The notes under the pieces: generated by a model
Told to the model about the DNA's origin: nothing
The model's input: the letters and a program-made list of their open reading frames with translations, nothing else
Databases searched by the model: none
From: Gemmatimonadota bacterium
Lineage (GTDB): Bacteria > Gemmatimonadota > Gemmatimonadetes > Longimicrobiales > Longimicrobiaceae
Length of the DNA: 9,114 nucleotides
NCBI GenBank assembly: GCA_019348475.1
Contig: JAHWJJ010000159.1
Location: forward strand, 1-9,114
Reading direction: 5' to 3'
Translations under genes and position numbers: made by a program
In this document: positions 1 to 6,638 of the stretch, in pieces
Layout: each line of letters opens with the position of its first letter
Numbering within the stretch: position 1 is the first letter of the stretch

Positions 1-22
1 GACCTCGCACCTGGCACCAGGG

Positions 23-65
23 ACTAACGCACTAACGCACTCACGCACTCACGCACTCACGCACT
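23..65. repeat. 8-bp tandem array upstream of the TonB receptor gene
   Basis: Five consecutive octamers followed by a partial sixth: ACTAACGC twice, then ACTCACGC three times, then ACT, running into a short T-run. There are no indels, and the only variation is A/C at the fourth base. The array ends 69 bp before the receptor start codon, so it lies where the promoter or 5' leader would be. Two other arrays with the same 8-bp period occur at 6639-6770. What the array does is unknown. Copy-number change here would alter spacing in the leader but not a reading frame. Confidence 0.9.
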
Positions 66-134
66 TTTTCCAGTGTCCCAACCGTGCGTCTCGCCCCGGG
101 GCGCACACGAGTCCCCCAACGTGGAGATCCTTCC

Positions 135-2675
135 ATGAGCAGCAGCACCCCGCGCCCACGCTGGCGCACCCTCGTGCTGGCACTGGCCCTGGCGCTGTTC
201 CCGGCGCTGGCCCACGCACAGTCCGGCACCGTCCGCGACACCGTCGCCGGCCGCGAGGGCGAGGCGCTGGTCGGCGCGCGCGTCAGCGTGTCCGGCACCC
301 GCCTGACCGCCGTCACCGACCCGCTGGGCGCCTTCACCCTGCGCGGGGTTCCCGCCGGCACCCACCAGCTGCGCGTGTCGCACATCGGCTTTCGCGAGAC
401 CACCCGCGAGGTGAACGTGCGCGCCGGCGAAGAGAGCCTGGTGGCCCTGCAGCTGGAGGACAAGCCGTTCGAGTTGGACGCCATGGTGGTGAGCGCCTCG
501 CGCCAGAGCGAGCGCGTAACCGAGGCGCCGGCCACCATCACCCGCGTGGGCACGGCGGAGCTGGACGCCGCGGTGGGGAACACCTTCGCGGGGGCGCTCA
601 AGGAGGTGAAGGGGCTGGACTTCGTGCAGGTGGGGATGACGAGCGTGGGCATCAACGCCCGCGGCTTCAACTCGTCGTTCAACAACCGCATGCTGATGGT
701 GGAGGACGGCCGCGTGATGGTGCTGCCGGAGAACGGCCTTCCCGTTGGCCAGTTCACCGCCACCCCCAAGGTGGACCTGGCCGGCATTGAGGTGCTGGTG
801 GGCCCCGGCGCCGCGCTGTACGGCGCCGACGCCAGCAGCGGCGTGATCAGCCTGACCACCAAGGACCCGCGCGAGTTCCCCGGCCTGACCGTGGAGGTGA
901 CCGGCGGCAACCGCAGCTACCGCGACCTGCAGGCGCGCTACGCCGGCTCCAGCGGCAACTGGGGGTACAAGGTCTCCGGCGAGTACCAGGAAGCCAACGA
1001 CTGGAGCAACCGCCTTACCCTGCTTCCCGGCAGCCGCGCGCGTGAGTACCAGCCGGGCGACGAGACGAAGGCGGGGTACCAGCCGGAGGTCGGCCCGGGC
1101 GGAAAGCTGGGGCTGAACTGGGACGCCAGCGTGCTGCGCGGCACCGGCGCCATCGTGCGGTACATGGGAACCGGAAAGCTGCAGCTGAGCGGCGGCGGCA
1201 GCGTGTCCGACGGCGTGGGCCAGACCAACGTGGGCCGTAACCAGCTGGAGAACTGGCAGTACAACTTCGCCCAGGCCAGCTACAGCAACCCCCGGTGGTA
1301 CGCCAGCCTGTACCGCGCGCAGAGCAAGTCGGGCGACAGCTGGGCCACCAACCGCTTCACCAACGCCTACTACCCCAACCTGGCGCGGCCGCAGGACCAG
1401 CGGATGACCGACGAGCAGCTGGTCGCGGCGTCGGACTGGCCCAGCGACGGCCGCATGTACGCCGGCGAGCTGCAGTACAACTCGCGCCTGCCCTTCTTCC
1501 TGAACAGCGCGCTGGTGCTGGGCACCAGCTACCGCCGGGACGTGGTGAGCAGCGACCGCCAGTGGCTTACCGACCGGCTGACGGGCGAGGACATCGAGGT
1601 GGGGCAGTTCGGCGGGTTCGGCCAGCTGACGGCGCCGGTGATGCCCTGGCTGGACCTGGTGCTGGCGGGCCGCTACGACGCGCACGAGAACTATGACGCG
1701 CAGTTCAGCCCCAAGGCCGGCGTGGTGCTGCGTCCCGCGCAGGGCCACAACTTCCGCGTGACCTACAACCGCGCGTTCAAGTCGCCCACCATCCTGCAGA
1801 CCAACTTCCACATCCCGGACTGGTCGCCGGCCGTGGTCATCTACGGCAACCGGCGCGGCTTTACGGTCAAGAAGCCGGACGGCACCACCGTGCGCACGTA
1901 CGACCCGCTGCAGCCGGAAGAGAACACCACCTGGGAGGTGGGCTACAAGGGGGTGCTGGGCGACCGGGTGTTCGTGGACGTGGCCCACTACCGCAGCGAG
2001 TACCAGAACTTTATGAGCCCGCTGGCCATCATCGGCGACCCCACCAACCTGGGCCTTGCCGGGCAGGGCACCAACAACCCGGTGTGGGCCTACGACGCCG
2101 ACGGCAAGCGGCTCGAGAACCTCGCCGGCGGGCCGGCCCTCGCGCTGACCTACTACAACCTGGGCCGGGCCGAGCTGCGCGGGACGGACCTGGGGATCAA
2201 CTACGTGATCACCCCCAGGATCAACGTGCGCGGGACCCTGTCGCAGATCGACCTGACCAAGGCGGAGGTCGAGAAGGGGCGCGAGGAAAGCACCGAGCTG
2301 AACTCGCCTGCGCTCAAGTGGACGGTGGGCGCCGGGTTCCAGGACTTCGGGCGGCTGACGGGCGGCTTCACGGTGCGGCACGTGGACGAGTACTACTTCC
2401 GCTCGGGCGTGAACCGCGGCCTGGTCCCCGGCTTCACCACCACGGACGCCAACGTGGGATACCGGCTGGACCGCTTCAACACCATCGTCAGCCTGGGGGT
2501 GAGCAACCTGTTCACCTGCGCCGGCCGCTTTACCTACGCCGACACCGACGCGCTGTTCAAGGAGCCCACGGACGAAAAGCGCTCCTGTGGATTCGGCGAG
2601 CGGCACCAGGAGATGATCAACATGCCCCAGATCGGCACGATGCTGTTCCTGGGCGTGAAGTACCAGACGCGGTAG
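135..2675 (+). CDS. TonB-dependent outer-membrane receptor with CarboxypepD_reg-like N-terminal domain
   Basis: 846 residues. It is predicted to be an outer-membrane beta-barrel that imports a ligand using energy relayed by TonB-ExbB-ExbD. Seen in order: a signal peptide (positive R7-R11, a Leu/Ala core, likely cleavage after AHA at residue 28); a carboxypeptidase-regulatory-like beta-sandwich at about 30-108 (start of mature protein through VSHIGF and VRAGEE); a TonB-box-like LDAMVVSA at 114-121; a plug domain at about 130-245 with the family motif GPGAALYGADASSG at 223-236; then a barrel rich in alternating aromatic strands to the C-terminus, ending FLGVKYQTR. Length is normal for the family. 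The ATG at 135 is chosen because GGAG at 123-126 sits 8 nt upstream and the signal peptide follows at once; the in-frame ATG at 84 would put 17 extra residues before it. Two cysteines near the C-terminus (CAGRF and CGFGE) may form a disulfide in an external loop. The substrate cannot be read from sequence; a siderophore, oligosaccharide or other bulky ligand is possible. No SusD-like partner gene lies downstream. Confidence 0.93.
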   Translation: MSSSTPRPRWRTLVLALALALFPALAHAQSGTVRDTVAGREGEALVGARVSVSGTRLTAVTDPLGAFTLRGVPAGTHQLRVSHIGFRETTREVNVRAGEESLVALQLEDKPFELDAMVVSASRQSERVTEAPATITRVGTAELDAAVGNTFAGALKEVKGLDFVQVGMTSVGINARGFNSSFNNRMLMVEDGRVMVLPENGLPVGQFTATPKVDLAGIEVLVGPGAALYGADASSGVISLTTKDPREFPGLTVEVTGGNRSYRDLQARYAGSSGNWGYKVSGEYQEANDWSNRLTLLPGSRAREYQPGDETKAGYQPEVGPGGKLGLNWDASVLRGTGAIVRYMGTGKLQLSGGGSVSDGVGQTNVGRNQLENWQYNFAQASYSNPRWYASLYRAQSKSGDSWATNRFTNAYYPNLARPQDQRMTDEQLVAASDWPSDGRMYAGELQYNSRLPFFLNSALVLGTSYRRDVVSSDRQWLTDRLTGEDIEVGQFGGFGQLTAPVMPWLDLVLAGRYDAHENYDAQFSPKAGVVLRPAQGHNFRVTYNRAFKSPTILQTNFHIPDWSPAVVIYGNRRGFTVKKPDGTTVRTYDPLQPEENTTWEVGYKGVLGDRVFVDVAHYRSEYQNFMSPLAIIGDPTNLGLAGQGTNNPVWAYDADGKRLENLAGGPALALTYYNLGRAELRGTDLGINYVITPRINVRGTLSQIDLTKAEVEKGREESTELNSPALKWTVGAGFQDFGRLTGGFTVRHVDEYYFRSGVNRGLVPGFTTTDANVGYRLDRFNTIVSLGVSNLFTCAGRFTYADTDALFKEPTDEKRSCGFGERHQEMINMPQIGTMLFLGVKYQTR

Positions 2676-2687
2676 GCGGACGGCGTG

Positions 2688-2719
2688 CGGCGCCGGCGCG
2701 GAGGGTCGCGCCGGCGCCG
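2688..2719 (+). terminator. GC-rich hairpin after the receptor gene, probable terminator
   Basis: Perfect 13-bp inverted repeat: CGGCGCCGGCGCG at 2688-2700, loop GAGGGT, and its exact complement at 2707-2719. It begins 12 nt after the receptor stop codon. The all-G/C stem would be very stable. No T-tract follows, so it is not a canonical intrinsic terminator. It could be a U-less terminator, an mRNA 3'-end stabiliser, or a pause site. Confidence 0.6.
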
Positions 2720-2728
2720 TGCTGGACA

Positions 2729-2754
2729 GGGAATAGGGAATAGGGAATAGCGGG
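2729..2754 (+). repeat. Three 7-bp repeats forming a four-run G-quadruplex motif
   Basis: GGGAATA occurs three times in tandem (2729-2735, 2736-2742, 2743-2749), followed by GC and a fourth GGG at 2752-2754. The arrangement is G3-N4-G3-N4-G3-N6-G3, which meets the usual pattern for an intramolecular G-quadruplex with short loops. It lies on the + strand, 9 nt past the hairpin that follows the receptor gene. A further six-G run starts at 2762. Folding in vivo is not shown. Confidence 0.7.
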
Positions 2755-2801
2755 AAATCACGGGGGGCGCGAGCGGCTGAAGCCGCCGCAAGAACGGCGG
2801 A

Positions 2802-2826
2802 AAGCCCCGCAGACTGCGCGGGGCTT
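2802..2826. terminator. 9-bp-stem hairpin in the receptor-esterase gap
   Basis: AAGCCCCGC at 2802-2810 pairs exactly with GCGGGGCTT at 2818-2826 across a 7-nt loop (AGACTGC). A small GCGGCT/AGCCGC inverted repeat lies just upstream at 2773-2786. On the + strand the stem ends in TT but no longer T-run follows. It could serve as a terminator on either strand or be part of a repeated intergenic element; the function is not decided by sequence. Confidence 0.4.
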
Positions 2827-2846
2827 CAACTGCAACCGCCATCGTC

Positions 2847-2918
2847 TGTCATTCCGAGGGAGCGCCCGCGCGAGGACGGCCCTTGCACCAAAACCCGCGG
2901 CGCGACCGAGGAATCTAC
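2847..2918. repeat. Interspersed-repeat-like element, copy 1 (ATTCCGAG ... GAGGAATCTAC)
   Basis: The stretch opens with TGTCATTCCGAGGG (2847-2860) and closes with CGCGACCGAGGAATCTAC (2901-2918), so its ends carry inverted ATTCC/GGAAT cores. The closing 18 bases recur with one change at 4101-4118, exactly 1200 bp downstream in the same orientation and on the far side of the esterase gene. From memory, TCATTCCGAG...GAGGAATCT elements are widespread non-coding repeats in several bacterial phyla; I could not check copy number in this genome. Confidence 0.55.
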
Positions 2919-2938
2919 TCACCCGTGCTCGTGACCCG

Positions 2939-2978
2939 CTCCGCGCATCAGGACGGCAGTGCAGCCTGCCTTGCGGAG
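2939..2978. other. Nested hairpin upstream of the esterase gene
   Basis: CTCCGC (2939-2944) pairs with GCGGAG (2973-2978). Inside it GGCAG (2955-2959) pairs with CTGCC (2966-2970) across a 6-nt loop. The two stems are separated by 10 nt on one side and 2 nt on the other. It lies about 80 bp before the esterase start, so it could be in the 5' leader. Chance pairing is possible at this GC content. No promoter is convincing between 2978 and 3058. Confidence 0.3.
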
Positions 2979-3057
2979 CCCACTCGATTAAAGCAGCGAT
3001 CTCCATTCTTGGGCAATGGCTGCCGCAGGCGCGCCAGGCGGCGACGAAGTGAGGCAG

Positions 3058-4029
3058 ATGAAACACATCCCCGGTACGCTGCTGCACATTACGATGGCAA
3101 CCGCTCTCGCCGGCGGCGGCTGCGCACCCGCGGGCGCCCCGGCCGCGGCCCCGCCAATCGCCGCGGCCTCCTCTTTCGAATGGGCCACGTACGCGGGCTC
3201 GGCGGGGACGCGGCGGTACCGGCTGTTCGTCCCCACCGGGTACGATGCCGCGCGCCCGGCGCCGCTGGTGGTGATGCTGCACGGCTGCACGCAGGATCCC
3301 GACGACTTCGCGCGGGGCACGCGCTTCAATGCGCTGGCGGATTCCGCCCGTGTGATCGTCGCGTACCCGGAGCAGACGGCGCAGCTGCATCCGCAGAAAT
3401 GCTGGACGTGGTACGAGCCCGCACACCAGCACGCGGGCGCGGGCGAGCCCGCCATCATCGCCGGGATCACCCGCGAGGTGATGGCGCGCTACACGGTGGA
3501 TCCGGCGCGCGTCTACGTCGGCGGGGTGAGCGCGGGCGGGATCATGGCCGTCAACACCGCCGCCTCGCATCCCGACCTGTACGCAGCCGTCGGCGTGCAC
3601 AGCGGCACGGCCTACGGCGCCGCGACCAGCCTGCCGGGCGCCCTCGCCGCGATGCGGAGCGGTCCGGCCGACCCCGAGGCGCTGGTGGAATCCGCGCGCG
3701 GCGTTCTCCGCGCCGCCGGCCGCGATTGGCTGCCGATCATCGTCTTTCACGGCGCGGCGGACGAAGTGGTGAATCCGGAGAACGGCCGGCAGCTCGCCGC
3801 GCAGTGGGCCCGGGCGGGCGGGGCGAAGGACTTCGTGCGCAGCGAAACGGAAGTGGGCGGGCTGACGGTCGTCAGGGACGTGTTCGGCCCGGCAGCGGAG
3901 CTGTGGATGGTGGAGGGGCTTGGGCACGCGTGGTCCGGCGGATCGCCCCAGGGCACCTACACCGACGCCCGCGGCCCCGACGCCAGCCGCGAAATGCTGC
4001 GCTTCTTTCTCTCCCACCCGCGCCGCTGA
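3058..4029 (+). CDS. Secreted alpha/beta-hydrolase esterase, PHB depolymerase (LpqC-like) family
   Basis: 323 residues. It is a predicted exported serine esterase of the Esterase_PHB family, whose members cut polyhydroxyalkanoate, acetyl-xylan or feruloyl esters. Seen: an N-terminal export-like segment (MKHIPG, then a moderately hydrophobic stretch ending GGGC at about residue 22; the Cys could be a lipoprotein anchor, but GGGC is a poor lipobox); the oxyanion/disulfide motif LHGCTQ at 74-79; CWTW at 115-118; the nucleophile elbow GVSAGG with Ser158; HGAADEVVN with Asp235; and GLGHAWSGG with His290. The triad Ser158-Asp235-His290 is intact and the length is usual. ATG 3058 is preferred to the in-frame ATG at 3016 because GAGG lies just upstream (3051-3054, tight spacing) and it gives a Lys-start export signal; 3016 would add 14 residues without a visible ribosome site. 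The gene stands alone between repeat-bearing gaps. The true substrate is not known; an aromatic ester is attractive given the CoA ligase next door, but this is inference. Confidence 0.88.
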   Translation: MKHIPGTLLHITMATALAGGGCAPAGAPAAAPPIAAASSFEWATYAGSAGTRRYRLFVPTGYDAARPAPLVVMLHGCTQDPDDFARGTRFNALADSARVIVAYPEQTAQLHPQKCWTWYEPAHQHAGAGEPAIIAGITREVMARYTVDPARVYVGGVSAGGIMAVNTAASHPDLYAAVGVHSGTAYGAATSLPGALAAMRSGPADPEALVESARGVLRAAGRDWLPIIVFHGAADEVVNPENGRQLAAQWARAGGAKDFVRSETEVGGLTVVRDVFGPAAELWMVEGLGHAWSGGSPQGTYTDARGPDASREMLRFFLSHPRR

Positions 4030-4046
4030 CGAGCGGAAAATTAGAA

Positions 4047-4062
4047 CCTCCGAATTCGGAGG
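4047..4062. terminator. Perfect palindrome after the esterase gene
   Basis: CCTCCGAATTCGGAGG is a perfect 16-bp palindrome beginning 17 nt after the esterase stop codon. As RNA it gives a 6-bp stem with an AATT loop. It has no T-tract. Its position suggests a 3' hairpin or transcript end, but a dyad of this size could equally be a binding site for a dimeric regulator acting on the ligase gene 125 bp downstream. Confidence 0.4.
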
Positions 4063-4100
4063 AGGCGCCGCGCGGGGTCGCCTACCGGCGGGTCACCTGG

Positions 4101-4135
4101 CGCGACTGAGGAATCTACCTCGCGCGATCTGGTAG
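4101..4135. repeat. Interspersed motif copy 2 plus small inverted repeat
   Basis: CGCGACTGAGGAATCTAC (4101-4118) matches 17 of 18 bases of the motif at 2901-2918. Unlike copy 1 it lacks a clear ATTCCGAG left arm, so it may be a decayed or partial copy. Its end overlaps a CTACC (4115-4119) / GGTAG (4131-4135) inverted repeat with an 11-nt loop. It lies 53 bp before the CoA ligase start codon, so it may be in that gene's leader. Confidence 0.6.
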
Positions 4136-4187
4136 TCTGGTTCCGCGCGTTGAAACGTACGATCCGCAACGGTTTTCCCGGATCCGC

Positions 4188-5705
4188 ATGATGCACCCGC
4201 TCCACTTTCCCCGCCGCCCGGACCCGCTGCGCTACTGGCGGCGCGTGGCCCCCGACCGCATCGCGCTGGTGGACCGCGCGCGCGGCGGGCGGCAGAGCTA
4301 CGCGCAACTCGACGCGGCGGCGGACCGCTGGGCCGGCGTGCTGCGCGGCCGCGGCATCGGGCGCGGGGGCATCGTGGCCGCGCTGGCGGGGAACCGGCGC
4401 GAGCTGGCGGAGCTGTTCTTTGCCTGCGGCCGCGTGGGCGCCGCGCTGCTCCCGCTCAACTGGCGCCTCTCCGCCGCCGAGCTGGGGCCCATCCTGGCCG
4501 ATGCGCGGCCGGATCTGCTGATCGGGGAATCGCGCTTCCACGAGAAGGCGGAGGGCGCGGCGGCGGACAGCACCTGGATCGACCTGGACGACGACGCGCC
4601 GCGCCTGCTCGCCGCCGGGTTCCCGTCCGCCGAAGACGTGGAGGTGGATGCGGACGATCCGCTGCTCATCCTCTACACCTCCGGAAGCACGGGAACGCCC
4701 AAGGGCGCCGTTCTCCCCCACCGCCAGATCCTGTGGAACGCCATCGCCACCGCAACGGCGTGGGAGCTGACGGCGGAGGACGTGGCGCCGGTGAGCACGC
4801 CGCTCTTTCACACCGGAGGCTGGAACGTCTTCGCGACGCCGCTCTGGCACCGCGGCGGCACGGTGGTGCTGCTGGACGGGTTCGATGCGGACGGGTTCCT
4901 GGCCGCCTTCGAGGAGGAGGGGTGCACCGTCGCCCTCACCGTCCCCACGCAGCTGATGCTGATGACGGAAAGCCCGCGCTGGGGCCGCCCCCTGCCGCGC
5001 CTGCGCCGCTTCGTCTCCGGCGGCGCGCCCTGCCCTGCGTCGCTGGCGGCGCGGGTGCGGGAGGCGGGCTACACCTTTCGCGAGGGATACGGACTGACCG
5101 AGTGCGGCCCCAACTGCTTCGCCATCAGCGACGACGAGGCGGTGCGGCGGCCGGGGAGCGTGGGCTGGCCCGTCCCCTTTCTGCAGATGCGGCTGGAGGC
5201 GGAGGACGGCGGCGAGGCGGAGGCCGGCGAGCCCGGGGAACTGCTGCTGCGCGGGCCCCAGGTGTTCGCCGGCTACCTGCGCACGCCGCAGCGGACGGCG
5301 GAGGCGTTCACGGCGGACGGGTGGCTGCGCACCGGCGACCTGGCCGTGCGCGACGCGGACGGCGCGTACCGCATCTGCGGGCGGCGCAAGGAGATGTACA
5401 TCTCGGGCGGCGAGAACGTCTTTCCCGCGGAGGTAGAGACGGCGCTCTGCGACTGCCCTGGCGTCGCGGAGGCCGTCGTCGTGGGCGTGCCGGACGACCG
5501 GTGGGGCGAGGTGGGCCGCGCCTTCGTCGTCCCCCGCGAGGGTGCGATGCTGGCGGAGGCGGAGGTGAGGGCGCACGCGCGGACGCGGCTGGCGGGGTAC
5601 AAGGTGCCGAAGGCGGTGTTCATCCTCCCCGAGATCCCGCGCCTGGGAAGCGGCAAGCCCGACCGCCGCGCCCTGGCCGCGCTGGAGCCGGCGGCGGCGA
5701 CCTGA
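4188..5705 (+). CDS. AMP-forming acyl/aryl-CoA ligase (ANL superfamily)
   Basis: 505 residues, cytoplasmic. It activates a carboxylic acid with ATP to an acyl-adenylate, then transfers it to CoA. All core ANL motifs are visible: P-loop YTSGSTGTPKG at 163-173; LFHTGGWN near 205; YGLTECG at 301-307; the TGD aspartate at 384; the hinge region RRKEMYISGGENVFPAE from residue 399; and the A10 lysine Lys490 in GSGKPDRRAL. The enzyme therefore looks active and full length. The style (FHTGGWNVF, ISGGENVFPAE) is that of FadD-like, 4-coumarate/feruloyl-CoA ligase or MenE-like enzymes; the substrate cannot be fixed from motifs. Two adjacent ATGs (4188 and 4191) are equally possible starts, and no clear Shine-Dalgarno site precedes them. 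The gene is 158 bp from the esterase and 100 bp from the V4R-like gene, all on the same strand; the latter pair may share a transcript. Membership of the ANL family is very secure; a fatty-acid versus aromatic substrate is open. Confidence 0.93.
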   Translation: MMHPLHFPRRPDPLRYWRRVAPDRIALVDRARGGRQSYAQLDAAADRWAGVLRGRGIGRGGIVAALAGNRRELAELFFACGRVGAALLPLNWRLSAAELGPILADARPDLLIGESRFHEKAEGAAADSTWIDLDDDAPRLLAAGFPSAEDVEVDADDPLLILYTSGSTGTPKGAVLPHRQILWNAIATATAWELTAEDVAPVSTPLFHTGGWNVFATPLWHRGGTVVLLDGFDADGFLAAFEEEGCTVALTVPTQLMLMTESPRWGRPLPRLRRFVSGGAPCPASLAARVREAGYTFREGYGLTECGPNCFAISDDEAVRRPGSVGWPVPFLQMRLEAEDGGEAEAGEPGELLLRGPQVFAGYLRTPQRTAEAFTADGWLRTGDLAVRDADGAYRICGRRKEMYISGGENVFPAEVETALCDCPGVAEAVVVGVPDDRWGEVGRAFVVPREGAMLAEAEVRAHARTRLAGYKVPKAVFILPEIPRLGSGKPDRRALAALEPAAAT

Positions 5706-5805
5706 CGGCGCGTTGCACAGGATCGACGGGGCGCGCCATCGTCCGCATCACCCGCCGCCCCGGCCTTGTCATCACGATCGACGCCCTTTTCGAAAGTGCC
5801 TTGAG

Positions 5806-6411
5806 ATGAACGCACTCGCCACGCAGCAGCAGGCCAAGGGGAGCACCCTGCGCTCCACCCTCGCCTTCGTCCGCACCGTGGTGGGCGACGATGGGGTGCA
5901 GCGCGTGCTGGCGCGGCTGCCCGCGAAGGACCGCGCGCGCATCGAGGCAGTCTCGCAGACGGAGGAGGTGCCGCTGGAGCTCCTTCTTGCGCTGTGGCAC
6001 GCCGTGGACGCGGAGATCGGGGCCGAACACCCGGACTGGCCGGAGCGGTCGGGGGCGTTCGCCATCGCCAACGCGGGGGTGGAGCACTACCGCGGCATTC
6101 TGCTCAAGAAGTCGCCCGCGGAGTTCCTGCTGCAGCGCGTGTCGCTGTTCCGGCTGTTCTACCAGCCCGGCAACATGGACGTGGTGGAAGAGGAGCCGGG
6201 GCGCGCGGTGCTGCGGCTGGTGGGCTTCGATCCCGGCGAGCGCACCTTCTGCCGGCGGCAGACGGGCGGGCTGCTGCGCTCCATCGAGCTGGCCGGCGGC
6301 GTGGAGCCGTCCGTACTGCACGTACGCTGCTCGCTGGAGGGCGACGCCTTCTGCGAGTGGGAGCTGCGCTGGCAGCTTCCGGCGGAGGCGGCCGCTCACG
6401 CGCTCGCCTGA
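5806..6411 (+). CDS. Stand-alone V4R / DUF2378-like small protein with a predicted zinc site
   Basis: 201 residues, no signal peptide or membrane segment, so probably cytoplasmic. The N-terminal half is helical-looking (residues 15-125: LAFVRTVVG, VLARLP, LELLLALWHAVDAEIG). The C-terminal half resembles the V4R/4-vinyl-reductase ligand-binding fold: F148-C149, T153-GGLLRSIELAGG, then R174-C175-SLEGD-AFC183-EW. The set Cys149, His172, Cys175, Cys183 has the same spacing (23, 3, 8) as the zinc ligands I recall for the phenol sensor MopR (Cys155, Glu178, Cys181, Cys189), with His in place of Glu. Myxobacterial-type DUF2378/TIGR02265 proteins are an alternative family of like size. There is no DNA-binding, AAA+ or kinase domain, so any sensing would need a partner. 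ATG 5806 is preferred over the in-frame ATG at 5713, which would add a 31-residue His/Pro/Arg-rich tail of non-coding character; the ribosome site is weak. The last three codons and the stop lie within the first unit of an 86-bp tandem repeat. Confidence 0.78.
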   Translation: MNALATQQQAKGSTLRSTLAFVRTVVGDDGVQRVLARLPAKDRARIEAVSQTEEVPLELLLALWHAVDAEIGAEHPDWPERSGAFAIANAGVEHYRGILLKKSPAEFLLQRVSLFRLFYQPGNMDVVEEEPGRAVLRLVGFDPGERTFCRRQTGGLLRSIELAGGVEPSVLHVRCSLEGDAFCEWELRWQLPAEAAAHALA

Positions 6412-6572
6412 GCGAGGGCGAGCTCCCGGCGGGGAGGCGGATTCCCGGCCGCGCCCTCTCCCGCTCGTCGCCTCGCGACCTCCCGGCGCTCGCCTGAGGG
6501 AGGGCGAGTGCTCGGCGAGAGGGCGGATCCCCAGCCGCGCCCCCTCCCGCTCGTCGCCTCGCGACCTCCCCC
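6401..6572. repeat. 86-bp tandem duplication overlapping the V4R-like gene's 3' end
   Basis: Unit 1 (6401-6486) and unit 2 (6487-6572) align without gaps with 12 mismatches by hand count (about 86% identity). Both begin CGCTCGCCTGAG and end in a fully conserved stretch that includes a GTCGC-CTC-GCGAC mini-hairpin (6467-6479 in unit 1). Unit 1 also has a GCTCGCC/GGCGAGC stem (6402-6408 with 6417-6423) that encloses the stop codon. Divergence between the units suggests an old duplication or two neighbouring copies of a dispersed element. Confidence 0.85.
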
Positions 6573-6591
6573 AAAAACCCCTGGGGGAGGT
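6564..6591. terminator. 10-bp-stem hairpin, candidate terminator
   Basis: ACCTCCCCCA (6564-6573) pairs exactly with TGGGGGAGGT (6582-6591) over an 8-nt loop of four A and four C. It lies 152 nt after the V4R-like stop codon and starts within the second 86-bp unit, replacing that unit's expected end. Only TT follows on the + strand, so intrinsic termination would be inefficient by the classical model. The sequence just after it (TTGAACTGCATCGG) resembles that after the 2802-2826 hairpin (TTCAACTGCAACCG, 11 of 14), hinting that both belong to one repeated element type. Confidence 0.5.
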
Positions 6592-6638
6592 TGAACTGCA
6601 TCGGACCCGCCCGCCCCGGCGCGGAGTCGGATGCCGTC

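Noticed and set aside
57..2606. 849-codon open frame on the - strand opposite the TonB receptor
   Set aside because: It is antisense to a gene with a full set of domain motifs. Its translation is an Ala/Val/His/Arg-rich string with no domain, as expected where high GC removes stop codons from the complementary frame.
3079..3126. Lipoprotein signal (lipobox) in the esterase
   Set aside because: The residues before the Cys are GGG, without the Leu/Val/Ile expected at -3. It is left as a possibility in the gene entry and not called.
2758..4017. 419-codon - strand and 408-codon + strand alternative frames over the esterase
   Set aside because: Both overlap the esterase, which has an intact Ser-Asp-His triad, and both are Arg/Ala/Gly-rich without motifs.
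4041..5576. 511-codon - strand frame opposite the CoA ligase
   Set aside because: It is antisense to a ligase with all ANL motifs intact, and its composition is that of a GC-driven shadow frame.
5713..5805. Upstream in-frame start (ATG 5713) for the V4R-like gene
   Set aside because: It would add 31 His/Pro/Arg-rich residues lacking protein-like character. ATG 5806 gives a sensible N-terminus.
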